Shown in pieces: positions 28,501-43,500 of a DNA stretch of 64,000 nt. The translations under genes were made by a program, and so were the position numbers. The stretch's first letter is position 1. Each line of letters starts with the position of its first letter. Origin of the DNA: Caprimulgus europaeus (lineage: Eukaryota; Chordata; Aves; Caprimulgiformes; Caprimulgidae); assembly GCA_907165065.1 (NCBI GenBank), contig OU015530.1, forward strand, positions 50,758,465-50,822,464. Reading direction: 5' to 3'. The notes below the pieces were generated by a model. It was given only the letters and a program-made list of their open reading frames with translations, had not been told where the DNA came from and ran no database searches.

Positions 28501-31500
28501 GGATTTATATTAGTTGTGATGGAGACACAAACATGTTTGACAGCCAACCATATGTTCTGTACATATAGCTCCAGGAAAGGTTATTTGAGCTGTGTAGGAG
28601 CACCCACCCTTCCCCCGCAATTTGTTCAATGGTTGTAGCAGGCAAGACTTCTTTAGATCATCTTTTCCAACTTCCAGCCTAACAGCACGAGTATTTTTGT
28701 CAAAAACATATGAAGGGATTTGATCTTTCAAAATAAATTTATAGAGTAAAAGACAGAAGTGCAGACATAGAATTAATACATAGTAGTACTTACAGGATTC
28801 TATGTAATATTTGCTAATCATTAATATCTCTGCATAGACATAAACAGTCCTTGAACAGCCACTTGAGGTCACCTGAACAGCCTAGCCAGCCAAGGCTTCT
28901 TAGCAGCTCTCCTCAAAGGGAGCTTAACATTTCCCATTATGACGGCTTGCAGAAAGCTACCAAAGAGCTTTGCTGACTCTTCCTTGCAAAGAAAAATAAT
29001 GACCTTTCTTCTATCACAAGGTCAGAGTTTTCTGCCACCCTCATTAAATAATTATGTCATAAATCCCAGACACTGACCAGAGCTCCCCAGGCTGGGTTAT
29101 GATCTGCTATGGAGTGAGAGTGAGTGCTCCTGCCCCGAACAGCTTAGCACACAGCTGCAGGACTGATAACAGACACAGCCCAAGGAAAGCAGGAGAAAAC
29201 ACCAGTCAGCAAGAGAAACGCTCATCTTGGCGCAGGATCCCCCTGAACATGGGATTGTCAAGTGTTCTGGAGAGCTTTGAGCCAGAGAGTGCCAAGATGA
29301 ACAAGACAGGTAAGCATTGTAACAGCTACACCAAATTCCTTCCACATGAAACATTACAAAGGCAAAACAAAGAACTGTTATTAACAAGCTAGAAAATAAG
29401 CAGTGGAGGCTTCTACCCGAGGCTAACAGTGAAGTAGCAGCAATTGTTCAGTCCTAAGGGATCAAGAAATAACAGAGAGCAGATAAGAGGAAGTTACACC
29501 TATTCCAAGGGCACTTCCACTTCACACATGAAAAATGGGAATAAAAAACAAATCTAAGAACTCTAAAATATGCTTAAAACTTGGCTGGTTTGATTTGCAC
29601 TCTTTTCATCATTTTCCTGCAGGCTGACAGGCAGTATCTTCAAACTTGAACCAAAAAACTAAAATGCCTAAGTTTTGACTAAACTCAGATGAAAAATTCA
29701 ACAGATAGACACATTGGCCTTTTTTTTTCCCAAGTCTGTATTCTGTCAAAAGAAAAGCAGTATGCAGCACTTCTTCATACAATGTTTTCTTGATTAAAGT
29801 CCTCATCATTTCTTATCAACATAACCCAAGACATGGTTCAAATTTATGGAATGAGAAACCCTCTATCATAGACTTCACAGGAGATTAGTTTCAATATAAA
29901 ACAAAGAAATTACAAATTCTAATTTTAGGAGGTTACATTTTTATGAACATTTTGTAGAAATAATTAGTGATATTATTACTCCAAAAATATTTAGGACATG
30001 ATAACTCATGTAACTGACAGTTTTAGCACATCTATTTGCTGTTGAAACTTCTGGGTATTGGGATTTGCTTTATACCTTAGGAAGGCAAAAATATTTCCTG
30101 AAGCACTGCTACATTTTTCAAGGAAGCTCCACAAAGAGTGTTGTTTATTCAAAATTCAAGTTCTAAGCACTACTTCAAATTAAATATCAAGTGACAAAGT
30201 ATGGTCAAGGTCACAAACTTTTCCTGCCTCTTTCTCACATCTACTCACTTGAGTGTCACTCTTTAACAGGTCTCTCACTTCATCGCTTTCCTCCCACCAT
30301 GTTCCAATTCCCCAGCCAGTCACCTTTTCTCTTGTTTTATAAAATTTCTTCATGCAATAAGAGGCTTTATTTGGTTTTAATGTGGAAAATGCTTAAAATA
30401 CAACACTACCAAACACTTTTCTCTATTAGCGCACTCTCAGTTACCCATTTGCCAAATGTCAATCAAGAAATAATAATGCTATTTATTTATTACACCTCCA
30501 TTGTGTTGCATATCCTACAGGAGAATGGCAACAACTGCCCTTGTTTACAAGCAGTGAATGTTCTGAGATTTAAGTAGGAATGCTGTTATATGACACTTGA
30601 ATAAAGAACAACAACAACAACAAAAAAACCTTACACTGAGCTGGAGGCATCTAACCATGTAACAAATACAAGTGCATACTCTAAGAAGGTTATCTTCCTT
30701 GGTGGTATTCTCCCTTGGAGAGTGCAATTGTGGAGCCTACCAACAAATGTAAATAAGCTACATATGAAATAATAAAGGAATAAAAAGATGGTACTATTTT
30801 TGGAACAAGAAATCTATGGCAATCTACAAGCCATTAGAATAAAGCCAGAACGTAGATTAACTGAATAAAGATGTGGCCAAAATGTTTACAATATATGATG
30901 AATAAATTCTGTAAGAGCTCTATTAACAAAATCAATTAAAAACTTGTATTAATGTTATCTTTTGAATGAAAGGAATTTAATTCTGAATTGGATAAATTTA
31001 GTCAACATGATTACTACAGAATTAGTTCATAGTCTAAAAATGAAGCTGTGCTTTTATAAAGCAGTAAGCTTGACTGTGAATCCTAGCTGTGTACTGAATT
31101 GTACACAATGTGCAGTGCTTTCATCATCTCATACAGACCCTGGCTGCAGACAGCACAAATGCATCAGTCTGCTTTTAAAACACCAGAAGGAAAGCGTATA
31201 TAATCCAGTGAACGAATAGAAAGTGTTTAAGTGTTTCACAGTTCTCTTGAACGGTAGATTTAATACTTAGGAAGTAAGAAATTAACCATGATAAGGTATA
31301 TTCAGTGTAAGATGTCATGCTTTTTACAGCAAAGATTGAACAATACCGGCAGTCCCTTTCAATGCATCACTCTTCAGCTATGACAGAATGTTGTTTTATT
31401 ATAATAAGTTTGATACAACTAGAGTATCACAGCACAACCATCTGTTAGAACTCCATAGAAGAACGCTGCTGTGTCTTTGAGGAATTAATTTCCTGATGAG

Positions 31501-34500
31501 TTAAAGCTCCAAAGAGGGAACACACTCTGACTACACTTCTCAGCAGGTAATCCATTCAATCCTATTTAATTAAGAACTGGAATAAAACTAATATTCAAGT
31601 AGATTTCTGGTGGGGAAAGGAAAAAATCCCACATCAAAAACTTGCTGCAAATTAATAACAGGTATGATACCACTGTTCCAGGCTATAACTAGTGAACGCA
31701 TACTTAACAGTTTTTGGCATAAGTTTTCTTCTTCCAAATGAAGGAACTTGGCTTTTTTCCTAATTGCAGAATTAAGATAAACTTCACAGAAATTTCAGTC
31801 CCAACACAGCTTCTTTCAAAACAGCAAAGAACCTGACCTTTGCCTTTCTAACATAGAGAACACCTTCCATGCTCACGCTCCTCCTCAAGGTGGGATACCC
31901 AAGAACTGTATCTACGCTCCCACCAGCAGCAAATTACCTATCTGGAACCTGAGGCTCCATAGCTATTAGAGAGTTAACAGACAGCACCCAGTATTACTAT
32001 CATTCTCCTACCCAAAAGGGCCCCTGAAGTTTTTAATGTTGAAGCTAAGATTAAATATGGACGTTCTGAGCTCTCCCTTATGTTTTTCATCCCAAAGGGG
32101 AGAGGAGATCTTATGTATCCAACAACGTAGTTGCTATCACAATTTATCATATACAAAGAAAAATACCACAATAAATCAATATTGGCAAAGCTGCCTCAGT
32201 TCTTTCTCAGCAATATGTACAGTTCTACTGTCCTGGTTTCACTGGGACAAAATCATATAATCAATTCCCCGTCATAAAAGCTGCATTTCTGAGAAGACTG
32301 CAGCACTCGATTCAGTGAGAACAAAGTTGATAAAACACTTTGTTTTAGTTTGTGGCCAGCCATGGCGATCAAGCTCTTTACCAGTTTACAGTTAGCCAAC
32401 TTCTAGGGCTAGGAGGAGCCAAATCCAGGGGAGCTGACCCAACAGAAGTATTCCACAGCACAGACATCACAGTCACTATACACTGGAAAGTTGCTAGGGA
32501 CATTCCTCTTCCCCAGTGTCACCCATCACTTTGCTCCAGAGGTCTACTCTCCTGCTTGCAGCGACTGCCATGCTTTCGCTGGCTAAGTATAACTTTGCAT
32601 ATTTTATATGTACCATTATTTTATTAAATCTGTTTTCATTTCAAGCCAGGGTCTCCTTTCCTTTTTCCAATTCCCCTTCTCAGGTGGGAAGGGCTCACAG
32701 GGTGATGAAACAGCTGACTACACAAAGACATCTACAAATTCAAATTCTGAAACAACCAATTACTTTAAGTTTCCATTAAATTCACAACATACCTCTTCCG
32801 ATTCATTTGTCATTGCCTGGGATTCTTCCAGTTCCTCATCAGCTGTATATTCTTCTTGTTCTCCCATTGCATGCTCATTATATGATTGCATGTAATCTTC
32901 ATCCTAATGCAGTAACACAAGAGGGTGAAAAGACATAAGCCAACTTCACAGAATAACATCCCCATTAAGAGACAGGGTCTGTATGCACTGTTACTGTTCC
33001 CAGAACTGTAACAGAAGTATTGTATCTATCAGAATTGTCAATTATAAGTGACATATCATGTGAGGTACAATTAGCAGGGCTTTTCACTAAACAATAATTT
33101 CAGTAGTATCAAAAACCTAACAAAAACAGTATTCAATCAGATCCCAGCATTGTCATCATAAAGATCTCATCTATTACTGTTTACCCCATCTACTTCTGTA
33201 CTTCTACATCCTTTAACTACAAATTCATGAAGGAAACGCTGCAGTACTGCCTTACCAAAGGAAACACGCAGCTATAGCACATACACATTACCATCAGATT
33301 TTACCCCATCAAAAACAGAAACATTCTTAAAACATTCTGCAAGTGCTTACACATGAACAGCTTTGATTCTGAACAATTATGAACAAAAACCAAGAGCAAA
33401 ACCTTTCCTAAGTAAGTCTGCTTGTATTTTAAAACATTTCATTGATCATATACAGTTTTAATTAAGATTAAATCATTCCACTACCAATTAAAGCCAGTGC
33501 ATGTTCTCTAATACACTGCTTAAATTATATTGAATTATGCAGGTGACATTTTCTGAACTAACCTCCAATCTCTTTATTCAGGTTTAGACAGTTCTCAGTT
33601 ACAAAAAGGATGAACAAGCAGGACATCAATCACTTTGGGATATTAGCACCTTAAAGATGTCTTTAGCAGGTCAATAATCTTTTCACCTTCGAAGGACTTT
33701 ATCAGATCTTGTCTAAAGCCTGGATAAAAGCTTTTGCATTAAGTACTTCTAACAATTGGCAGTGTATCTCCACCACACAAAGCTGTTTTCTTCCTTAAGG
33801 ATACAATCCTCAAGGTCATGATTCTCAACTGCCTTCCAGCATGACAAAGGAGCATTACCTACCGCCAAACAAGCTGTCAACACAAACTTTGTCACAGCCT
33901 AGATAAAGAAACTGGCAGACAGTGATAATAGGTCTAATTTCCCCTCCTCCCTAGGGAGGTAAACAGATTTCAAATCAGTCTAAAACCCTATGCACGTAAA
34001 GCAATGTTATCTTTGAAAAATAGAATAGAAGGAAACTCACTGGAAATTCATCTAGGGGTTCATTGATTTCAAGGTCTAGCACTTCATCTTCTTCTCCAGG
34101 CTCTTCCCCATATTCTATTTGGTCTTCTGTCAGTTCATGATCATTGCCTTCATAATGTCCTTCCTCTGCATAATCTGAAGCATATACTTCAGGTGCCTCA
34201 GATTTGCCATAAACAATTTCATCTTCCCCTTGGTCATACTCAGACTCGTGTTCTATTGATTGATCGTTGATGCTCTCAGAGAGTTCGTACGATGTAAGTA
34301 GGCCAGACGTAGCACTGAGGCTAACTGTGACACCTTGAGAACTATGGCACAGGGGGAAAACATTGAGAGGTTGAAGCTAACAGTCAACTACTCACAAAGA
34401 TGTAACAAAACAAAGCCAACGACACCAATTCTCTAAGTTGGTGGGTAAAATCATACCTCACACACTACTTGACTCCATGCCATATTCTCATAATGCAGAC

Positions 34501-37500
34501 TGTACTGCAGCTTATCACCAGCTGCAGGCTATTTGGTCAGGGGAATCAAACCAACCAGATGGTTTAGCAGGTCAAACTGGCAAAAGTCCTGCTTGGTAAC
34601 CAAAGCGGGCTGGATTCAATTTTAATTCCAAGACTAACAAAAATACACAAAATTATTATAACTGCATCTGTTTTCACAGTCTTTCAAAATAATCCAGTAA
34701 ATTATTTTTTATTAAATGCACTAAAATTGTTCCTTCTGATTGTCTTTAATTCAAACTTACTCTTTTATGACAGATTTAATGTTCTACTCAAAATAACGTA
34801 AAATATATAGTCAAGAACTGCCATTTAAATGCCTGAAATATTCAGAATTAGTAACAACATTGGCATAGACACTGAAAAAAAACCCAACGAATTAATACAA
34901 CTTCAATTCAGACAACATGCCTGCATAACATGCAACAAGTGAAGGAAAAGCTGGCAAAACACAGAGGCCATTAAAAGCAGCAACATCACAAGCATCCCCC
35001 TTGCCCATTTAGTCCAGCTGGAGAAGTAAAAACATCAAGACACTCATTTTGACTTGTAATGCCCAAAATTCAGTTGTGGAGCTGTATCACCACAGAGTAT
35101 TCACAGGGCAGGATCCTCATTAAACTCCCAAGGAAGCACCTGCTCAAACATATAAACTCTGTACAAATTTTCTCCTGTGTAACTGTACACAAACATTTAA
35201 GCCACAAAACAAGCCTTACAAACTATGAAGCTCACCTCCTCGGGGTCTTAGGAGTTAAGATATATTTTTTAAAAGAAAGATGGCAGGAAAGGACTTCACA
35301 AGACAAGCAAGCCCACAACCATACCAACAAGGCACAGAACAAGAGCTCTGTAAGTATTTATAAATAATTCTAAATGCACAGGACACAACACAGTTTCTTC
35401 TTTATATGCTTTTTTATAGATTTGAGTTAAATTTATTTAATTCAAATAAACAAAAAATCATTCTACTGCAACACGAACAATGCTACTACTGAACACATCA
35501 TATATACATCACTAAGTGGCTGGCTAGGTAAAAAGCAAAAGTATTTTAAGCATGAACCAATAACTTAAGTTTAGCAGTTATTAGTATCACTAATAGTAGT
35601 AATTAAAAGCTTTGAGTTATCCAAAAGACAAGATTTAGAAAACAGATACCGAAATTCTTGTTCCTCTTCATTGTCACTTTGCAGAAGATCATCATTTAGC
35701 TCTTCATCTGACAAGTCTGACTGATTCTAGGTTTCAGAAAAAGCCAATCATTAACATAGAAAAAGATATAAACTTATCACTACCTAGGTACTGAAACTAC
35801 TGAAACTTCTGAACACTAAGTGGTTTTTATGAAGAATGCATCCCAGACTAAGATCATATCTTTCATGAAATTACCTAATTCAATGAGAAAAAATACGCTA
35901 CACAAGACAACAAATCTGAAAGGAAATGTTTGACAGCCTTATGGAAATTGCTATCAACACTTTTCACTGATGCATTCCCAAAGACAGCCTAAGGTGACAA
36001 CTCACTTGAGAACTACCAGGGAGAAAGAAAGGTTAGCGTTAGTGCTCTTATTTAACTGCCTTGTGACTTTGATGCATTAGGCAACTCAAGAAAAAACACT
36101 AAGTTACTGCAGTTTCTAAAGAGCAGAGATCCCTAGGAGACTGGAGGAAACGATATGATGATATGAAGAACATTGAAAAACCATAATTAGTTTGTACGTG
36201 AAGAAAAAAATAGAAGAAAATATTGTGCCTTTTCTGAATTCATCCTAATTTGTCTAGTATTCTCTTAGGGTTTGGGGTTTTTTTTTGGAGAGGGGTTTGT
36301 TGTTTTAAATAGTTACCCACTAGAAAGAGAACTGCAGCTTTGCTCAGCAACATTATTTTCATCCCCTAAAGCAATAGGGGCAGAAAGGTTATACAGGGGC
36401 AGATTTATCTAAAAAGACTGGGATGAGATTAAGTAGAAGCCAGTTTAGTCTAAACAGCTCAGGGAAAACTTCCTCAGAAATCTATTATTACTCTATCATA
36501 TGAGTCCATGCCCACAGATACTGCTTGGAGACCTGTAACATGGAAAACTGAAAACAAGAATAGAAAAAGCACAAGAACACATAATACACAATACATTGGA
36601 GAAATGGAGAACTGGTCAGTATTCACATGTTGGGTTTGTTTTTTTTTTTTCCAAATTTTTTTAGATAAGTAGCTTAATCAACTCATGTTTCAACTACAAA
36701 GATGCATGCAACGTTGACTGCTTATATTTTTGACGACTGCATAACACACATCTGCAATCCCTATCCTCCTGGAATTTTATTTTATTTTTTTAACTAGTAC
36801 ATGAAAAAAATGAACTTCCTATCTTTAATAGGGATTACCTACAGAATAATTTCAAAAAGCTAGCTTTCAACACTTTGAGTGTGATTATAAAAACTACATC
36901 AACTAAAACTCAATTTTTACCAGACCTAGGTTTCTTAACCTATTCATCTCCAACTAAACCTTTTAAAATTATTTTCTAAATGAATTCATTCAGCAAAGTG
37001 CAGAAAGAGGTACTAGCCAGTTTTGATTTCCCAAACAGAAATCCTGTCTTCTCCTGCAGATATCTGGCAAATCCAAACATACATTTAGTTCTTTTCACAG
37101 AGTTCAGTTTTGGAAATAGGTATCAGAGTGAGGAGTCTATAGTAGACATGGGGAGACTCATTTATGCTCTCCAATGCTAGCTGCTCTATATTCTTACCTC
37201 ACTGTAGAAGGGGAAATCCTCTGACTACTTGTTAGACAAAGTAGTAGTGGATTATGTGTAATGAGTGGATCTTTCATAGACACCACTGAATGGTTTTTTA
37301 TTTACTCTCTGTTAAATATTGCTGGTATTTTAATTAGTAACTTTTAATAGCCAGGAAACTGGCAGTTCAAGTGAATTCTCTGGAATGCTAAACAGCACTC
37401 AGACATAACTGAGGTTTTTTGTTTTGTTTCTTTAATTGTTAAGTCAATTCAAGCTACAGAAACTGATTTTGAGAACCATCTCCTTTCTGAATAAACATCA

Positions 37501-40500
37501 CTTTTGGTTATGAGAAGAAATACTATCTCAAAAAAAAGTAATTTTTCTGAAAGCTTTATTTTAAAAAGGCAAACTTGGAGGTAGTTCACAGAAGGAAACA
37601 GAACTCTGGGTGCTGGACACTCTGGTAAGAGGGAAGATCTCAGGTACCTGTGGCTATTGGGCTTTGGGGATATGACTGTAAAATACGTAAAAGGCCATAC
37701 CAAACAACTGAAATGGTAAGTTGAACAACATTAACATTTTAATATCTGTAGCAGTTCAGTTTAGTGCACATCTCTTACCTTTTTGCCAGTTAGCAAATCC
37801 TCTCCAAGCAAATCATCATCAAGTTCACTGGAAAACATTAACAAATTAAAGAAGCTGAACTTTAGAAAACAGAAACAAACAACATACAGGGTATGTGTCT
37901 TAAAAAACTGACAAGGAGAACTGCTGATGAGTCTGCACAAAGCTTTCCTTTTACCGAAGCATTCAGTAAGTTGAAAAAGGAGTTAAATATTTAAACAACA
38001 GACCATACATATCAAGACCGCTGTTCGCTGTTGCAGTCACTTCATTTTCATACGCTCTCCTTTCCATACCCCTCCAACTGTAACACAGCACAGAGACCCA
38101 GACAAGGCACAGGCATTTAAAACAAGGTTAGCTGGTCCCCACTCCAGATCCTTCACTCCAAGGCATATTGTCCAAACTGCTGTTTGCCACCTCTCCAGGG
38201 AAGAAGCAAGTGAGACAGTAATGCCCTGTCGGCAAGACTCAGTCTACGGACCACCATTTAGCCCAAGGAGCACCTCAGCGAGGAGGCGCTGGGAAGCCAG
38301 CTGGCGTGGGAGCCACTTCAGCCTAGAGCTTTCATAAACACTTCATTCCCTGCTCCTCAAGTGGAGGGTAAGGTCAAACAGACATTTGTAGGATGACAAA
38401 ATCAAATGCATGTTTCACTGCAGTTCAGATTAGTTAAACTTCAGGACAACTGCTTAATCTCATTCTTCCTTCAGTGAAAGAATTATCTAGTAACAGGAAT
38501 AAACAGATTCCCTCTTCTATAATAAACATTTGTTACTGACAAATGCTGTCCTAATACTAAACATGCATGTCCTAATACTAAAATGAGATGCCAGTGATTG
38601 GAAATATGAGCAATATGTAATTCAAGAATGTGAACCTATTTGTACCTGCAGATCTTAAAAAAACCCAAAAACCCACCAAAAAACCCCAACACCACCACAT
38701 ACACACAAAAAAAAAACCCAATATGCCTTAGATACTACATTAAATACCCCAAAGTGAGAATGGGCTCTATGATATGAACAGAATGGGAATATGCATAACT
38801 GTTCCTTAGGACTACACAGGAAATACTTCCAAGTGGGGAAGGGAATCCCAAAACATAAATCAGTGCTAGAAGTAGTTCTTGAAGGTGGATACATTCATAT
38901 CTTGTGGGCTAGAAGAGAACAGATGATATTCTGAATAAGCACTAAATAGGATGTTATCATCAGGACATGGTATTTGTCCATAGTTACTGATCTCAGACAG
39001 TTCCAGGAATGACTGAACATTAACAAATAGCAATGGTTTCATGCAATATTAAACAAAAGTTGGGACATAAGACACATCATACATCCCAAAGAGCAAAATG
39101 ACTGGGATTTAAACCCTTAATTTCAGACACAGAAAAATCTATGTAACAGAAATGGTTTCAGAAGATTTTTGAGCCAAAACAGAAGTAGGAAAAAGTCACC
39201 AATCACTCTACAGCTGCCACTAATCTGATAAATGTACCAAAAGGTCTGAAATTATTTCCCAGCACTATGGTCCACCACTGGCAGCTTTTAATAAAACTGC
39301 ACTAGAGAATTCCAAAAGACAGCAAGAGCATGTGTTATAGCAGCATTCAAAGGCGAAAAGCAAGCTCAGGTAGTAAGAAATTCAGAACCAAAAGGAATGG
39401 GGAAGAAAGTTAAATATTTAATTAATTATTTAAACACAGTTATTAAACATGTTACTAAAAAACATGCACAACGTGATTTTTTAAAAAAAGATTAAACATT
39501 TGGTCAATAGAAGTAACTGTATATGTACTCTAGATTTTTTTAAAGCTTCGGATTACTTTACAGTCAAAAAAATTAGCACTCGCACATAAATGAAGCTCGT
39601 AACAGAAACAAAAGTGTTTCACAGAATGCCCCTCAAAACCTAAAATTATTCAGTGTCATTTAACATTTTCATTGATAAATTATAAGATGAAAAATCAGCA
39701 CTGGTAACTTTTTGAATAAAGAAAGTAACAGCGAAAAGCCTGCACAGTAAACCAGATCCATCTAAGGCTTCTCTTCACATGGCCAATCTGAAGCTATCAA
39801 TCAGAAAGATGGGACGAGAATTAACAGATCTGACTATTAAAAACAAACAAAACAAAAAAAAGAAAATAAGAAAAAAAAAAGATAGTAAAAGATCTTAGGG
39901 CAGCTGAGAAAGAAAAACGAATGGTTGCAATCTGGCACCACACAAAATAAATTAAACTGGAATAAAAGTACGCACCCGTGATAATTACAAAGGCAACTCA
40001 CTCTCACTATCATCAAGACACAAAGGTCTTTCCAAAACCACAATTCTAAGAAATTAGAGTTAAGAGAATCTGAAGAGTTCACTGCTCTCAGAAGAGATAA
40101 ACACGTTTCCTCCCCTTCCTCAGCTCCCAACACTCAACTTTCCCCTCACTGAATAAATTCATCTCACCAAATGAGGAAGAGAAAATAATAATAAAAAAGA
40201 AAGACAACAAAAAGTGGAAAGTTTTCTGCCAGTGTAGAGAAATGAATAAACTCAGAGAAGAGTCAGAACAAGGGAATTTCAGTAAAAGTCAACTAGTAAA
40301 TCAGGCCTGTCATCTCACAGGATAGCACCAGAACTGCATGTTTTTCCCAAACCCAAGCTTTGGGCTACTTAAAGAGATAAATGTATAAATTAACAGCCCA
40401 TGATGAAGACGTCAGACTGGCCATTTCTGGACTCCAATTTCATGAGCATGCCTCATTAAACATGAGCAGTAGCAAGGACACAAGTGCTTCAGGAAAAAAA

Positions 40501-43500
40501 TTTGTAAAAAAAAATGTAATGGGAAAAATTCTGCAAGAACAATGTTACATTTGTACTCCCAAACAGCAGGGGCCTTCCAACTCTTAGTTATCACCCTCCA
40601 GTGTTTGAGAAAGGAAAGAGTTGGGAAATTCAAAATTATTTAAATGACCAGGGGATGGGACTCAGTTAAGTAGCAACAAAGTTAAGAGCTGATGGTTGAT
40701 CAAAAAGTTTGACTAACAGCATAAACCCTTCACTCTACCCCACAAAAAAAGTTATTTAGATTGCAAAACAAAGCATGAAGGATTAAAAAAAAAACAAGTC
40801 TACTGTGTTCAATCAGCCTTTTACTCATCTTCGAGAAACTGTGTCCTGCACTGAATTAGGTCACTAGTTAAAAAACCTCAAGCAATTACACTAGGCAACA
40901 ACATATCCACGTGCAGTATTTACAATTTCCTAGACAACTACAGAACTTAATACTTCCAAAGATACCTTGGAAATCTAGAAAGTATTAATAATAATTAAGA
41001 AAATAATAAAAATTATAACACATGCAAATAAAATAATATTCTATCAGCTACAGTTGTAAAAAACCAAAACAAAAAAATTTTCTAAAATGATCAACAAGAT
41101 GAAACTCTGGAATCTCCAGCACTGCACCTGGAACTACTTCCCTTACATTTTCACTAAAGAATTAACACTATGATTTTTTTATCACCTATCTTAAATTATA
41201 TGCAGTTAATAATAAACACAAACAAAAACTTTTCCTAAAACTGAATCCTTATGTGCTTCAAAGTCTCAGCTTAGTGAAAATACTCTACAACCTTTCTCAA
41301 GTTCTATAACAATAACTTTGGCACAGAGAGTTTACCATTGCCAGTAAGTTTACAACTTCTGATAAAACAGCTGTTTGACTCTTGTGAATTTTCTTAAGAG
41401 CTAAGACTTAGGATAGCCAAAACAAAGCGACCAGACAGCTCTCAGGAGCCCAACTATTCATCAGCAAAGGCAAAAAGTTCAGAAAATATTCTAATACAAA
41501 GCATTTTGCCTGTAATACTGACTTCAATACTCCTGAACACCCAGAGCTGGGTATGGGAGGCAGCATGGCACAGTGACCCAGCCCGAATAAGTTATTTTAA
41601 ATACACTCTCAAACCAGATCTGTTCCTTGATGGTTGACCATCCAACCCACAAACAGCTGTGTTGGCATGACAGAGAGCAGACACCCCTCACCAACAGACA
41701 GCAGAACACACTGTATATGGAAGCTATTGTCCAAATTTCTTATTCACTCTTACTCACCTCCTAGAGCAACGAAAACTACCCACTTAACCTAGTAGAAAAG
41801 CATGCAAGAGGAAACTAATCCCTCTGGAATGATGATAAACAGAGTAGCTGATGCACTTCAAGGGCTCAACTCAGTGCAAAACTACCTTAGGGTAAAATCT
41901 GTTAACTACAATCACTTGAGTTATTATTAAAAAAGACAAAACTCTTTTTGGAAGGGTTTTTTTCACCCTCTTTAAAGGGAAAACCACTGGCAAAATCTGA
42001 AGAAGTCCCTCTAACTAAAAAGGAATAACAAAAAAAAAGCAACCCCACAAAAAATGAAATTTCTTCTCCCAGAAAGAAGAGACATATCTAGCCAGCAGCT
42101 TCATGCAAGTCTCTCCCAGCTAGAGTGCTTTCAGTTAAAAGAACGTGCTCTGCTCTTACTCTCCTCCAAAATAAACATACATGTATAATCCAATAATTCA
42201 TACACACTTCTAAGTCTTCACAAGAGCCATTTTTTAGAAGCCCATATCTAAACTCCATTACTCTCCTCCAATGTAAAACTGAAGCAGGACTTTAAGGATA
42301 AGAATTTAGACATCTATTAAAAAAAATAATAAGTTGGGCAAATTCAGGTACTAGCAAAACAGAACTATTGAAAACATTGAGATCTACTGAATATTTAAAA
42401 GGAAAATAGGACATTAATTGCAAAATTAATTACACACCATAAATACTCTGTATTTATCCAATTTTAAATGGTATCTCTTCATAGCACACTCTGTATTCCT
42501 CAAGGCAAGTGTATGTTTGGTGCAGTCTAGCATCAGCTGACACATGCATAACAACCAACATCTTCATTAGTACCTAAATGTGTGTTACTCTCAATGTTAG
42601 AATACAAAATGCCAGAATGAGAAAACAGAGCAACGTCATTCAGCATGCAGAAACTGAACATAAAGATATTTTCCATACCTGTCCCAGTCGTCATCTCCAG
42701 CTCTTCTTCTCCAAGACCTTTCTGCGCCAGGCTTATCAAACTGATCAAAGTCATCATCTGTAAAGAAGGTGACTACATTAAATAATTCTTACTGAAATGA
42801 AAGGTTTCTGAAGCAACCACTCAAGTGGGAATTGTTTTGTTCTTTTGGTTGGTTTTATTTTTTGGGGGGGTGTTTTTTTTTTTAGAAGATGCAAAAACTG
42901 CTTTTTCTACTTTCCATTTTAACATGAGGAAACACAAATACCAATATGCTCCCATAATTAAAAAAACATGTATTATGTAGCTTTCCCTCTTCTCACTACT
43001 GAGGTGAGGATAACCTGAGAAAAGCAGAGAATGCTTGACATAAATTACCGGAAAATGTTGCCAACTAAGGTCATCCCAGACAGGAGCTTCCCAGAAATAC
43101 AGGAAACTGAGGTGAAATAGAAGTGAAGGGAACCACATCTGCCAGACCTCTGCTTGCCTTGGGGGCCATAAACTCATCTACCTACACTGAGCCTGCAAAG
43201 GCACTTGGAAAATGGGAGTAAACCTCAGCAAACCGAAACATAAGAGGGAAGTCAGGTGTAATACACCACCAATCATCTCAGCTGGGGCATTTAAAACACT
43301 AGAAGTCATCGGAGGAGGTCACACTGTGAACCTAGGCGTGCACTGCCAAGATAAAATTGGTGCTCTGTGTATTTCTCTCAAGTACTCTCACTTTAGTCTG
43401 TCAAATCACAAATTACTCTGTCAATTCTGATATTCAAAACTACTAAAACTTCCACTTATCTACAAAAGAAATGCAAAGCTCATCTGCTCCGTTCAGACAT

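Larger units (their letters stand above)
25878..32792 (-). other. RBM33 intron 6
   Basis: A 6.9-kb intron whose 5' end carries the solo LTR (32229-32730). An (AAC)n microsatellite sits near 30608-30624. A GC-richer block near 29085-29310 has an open plus-strand frame but no recognisable product and may be an old repeat. The rest is AT-rich with no supported feature. Confidence 0.85.

Noticed and set aside
29099-29392. 97-codon plus-strand frame ending near a GT donor-like site
   Set aside because: Considered as a possible antisense exon. There is no recognisable product, and a minus-strand frame of equal length overlaps it. It may be an unidentified old repeat.
30191-30577. 128-codon plus-strand frame in intron 6
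   Set aside because: Hydrophobic, low-information translation of AT-rich DNA with no family resemblance.
32352-32895. Overlapping plus-strand frames of 87-95 codons near RBM33 exon 6
   Set aside because: They are made of the solo LTR plus the antisense of exon 6. No retroviral protein motif is present.
42533-42757. 74-codon minus-strand frame over exon 2 (MMTLISLISLAQ...)
   Set aside because: An out-of-phase reading of RBM33 exon 2; the in-phase reading matches the family exactly.
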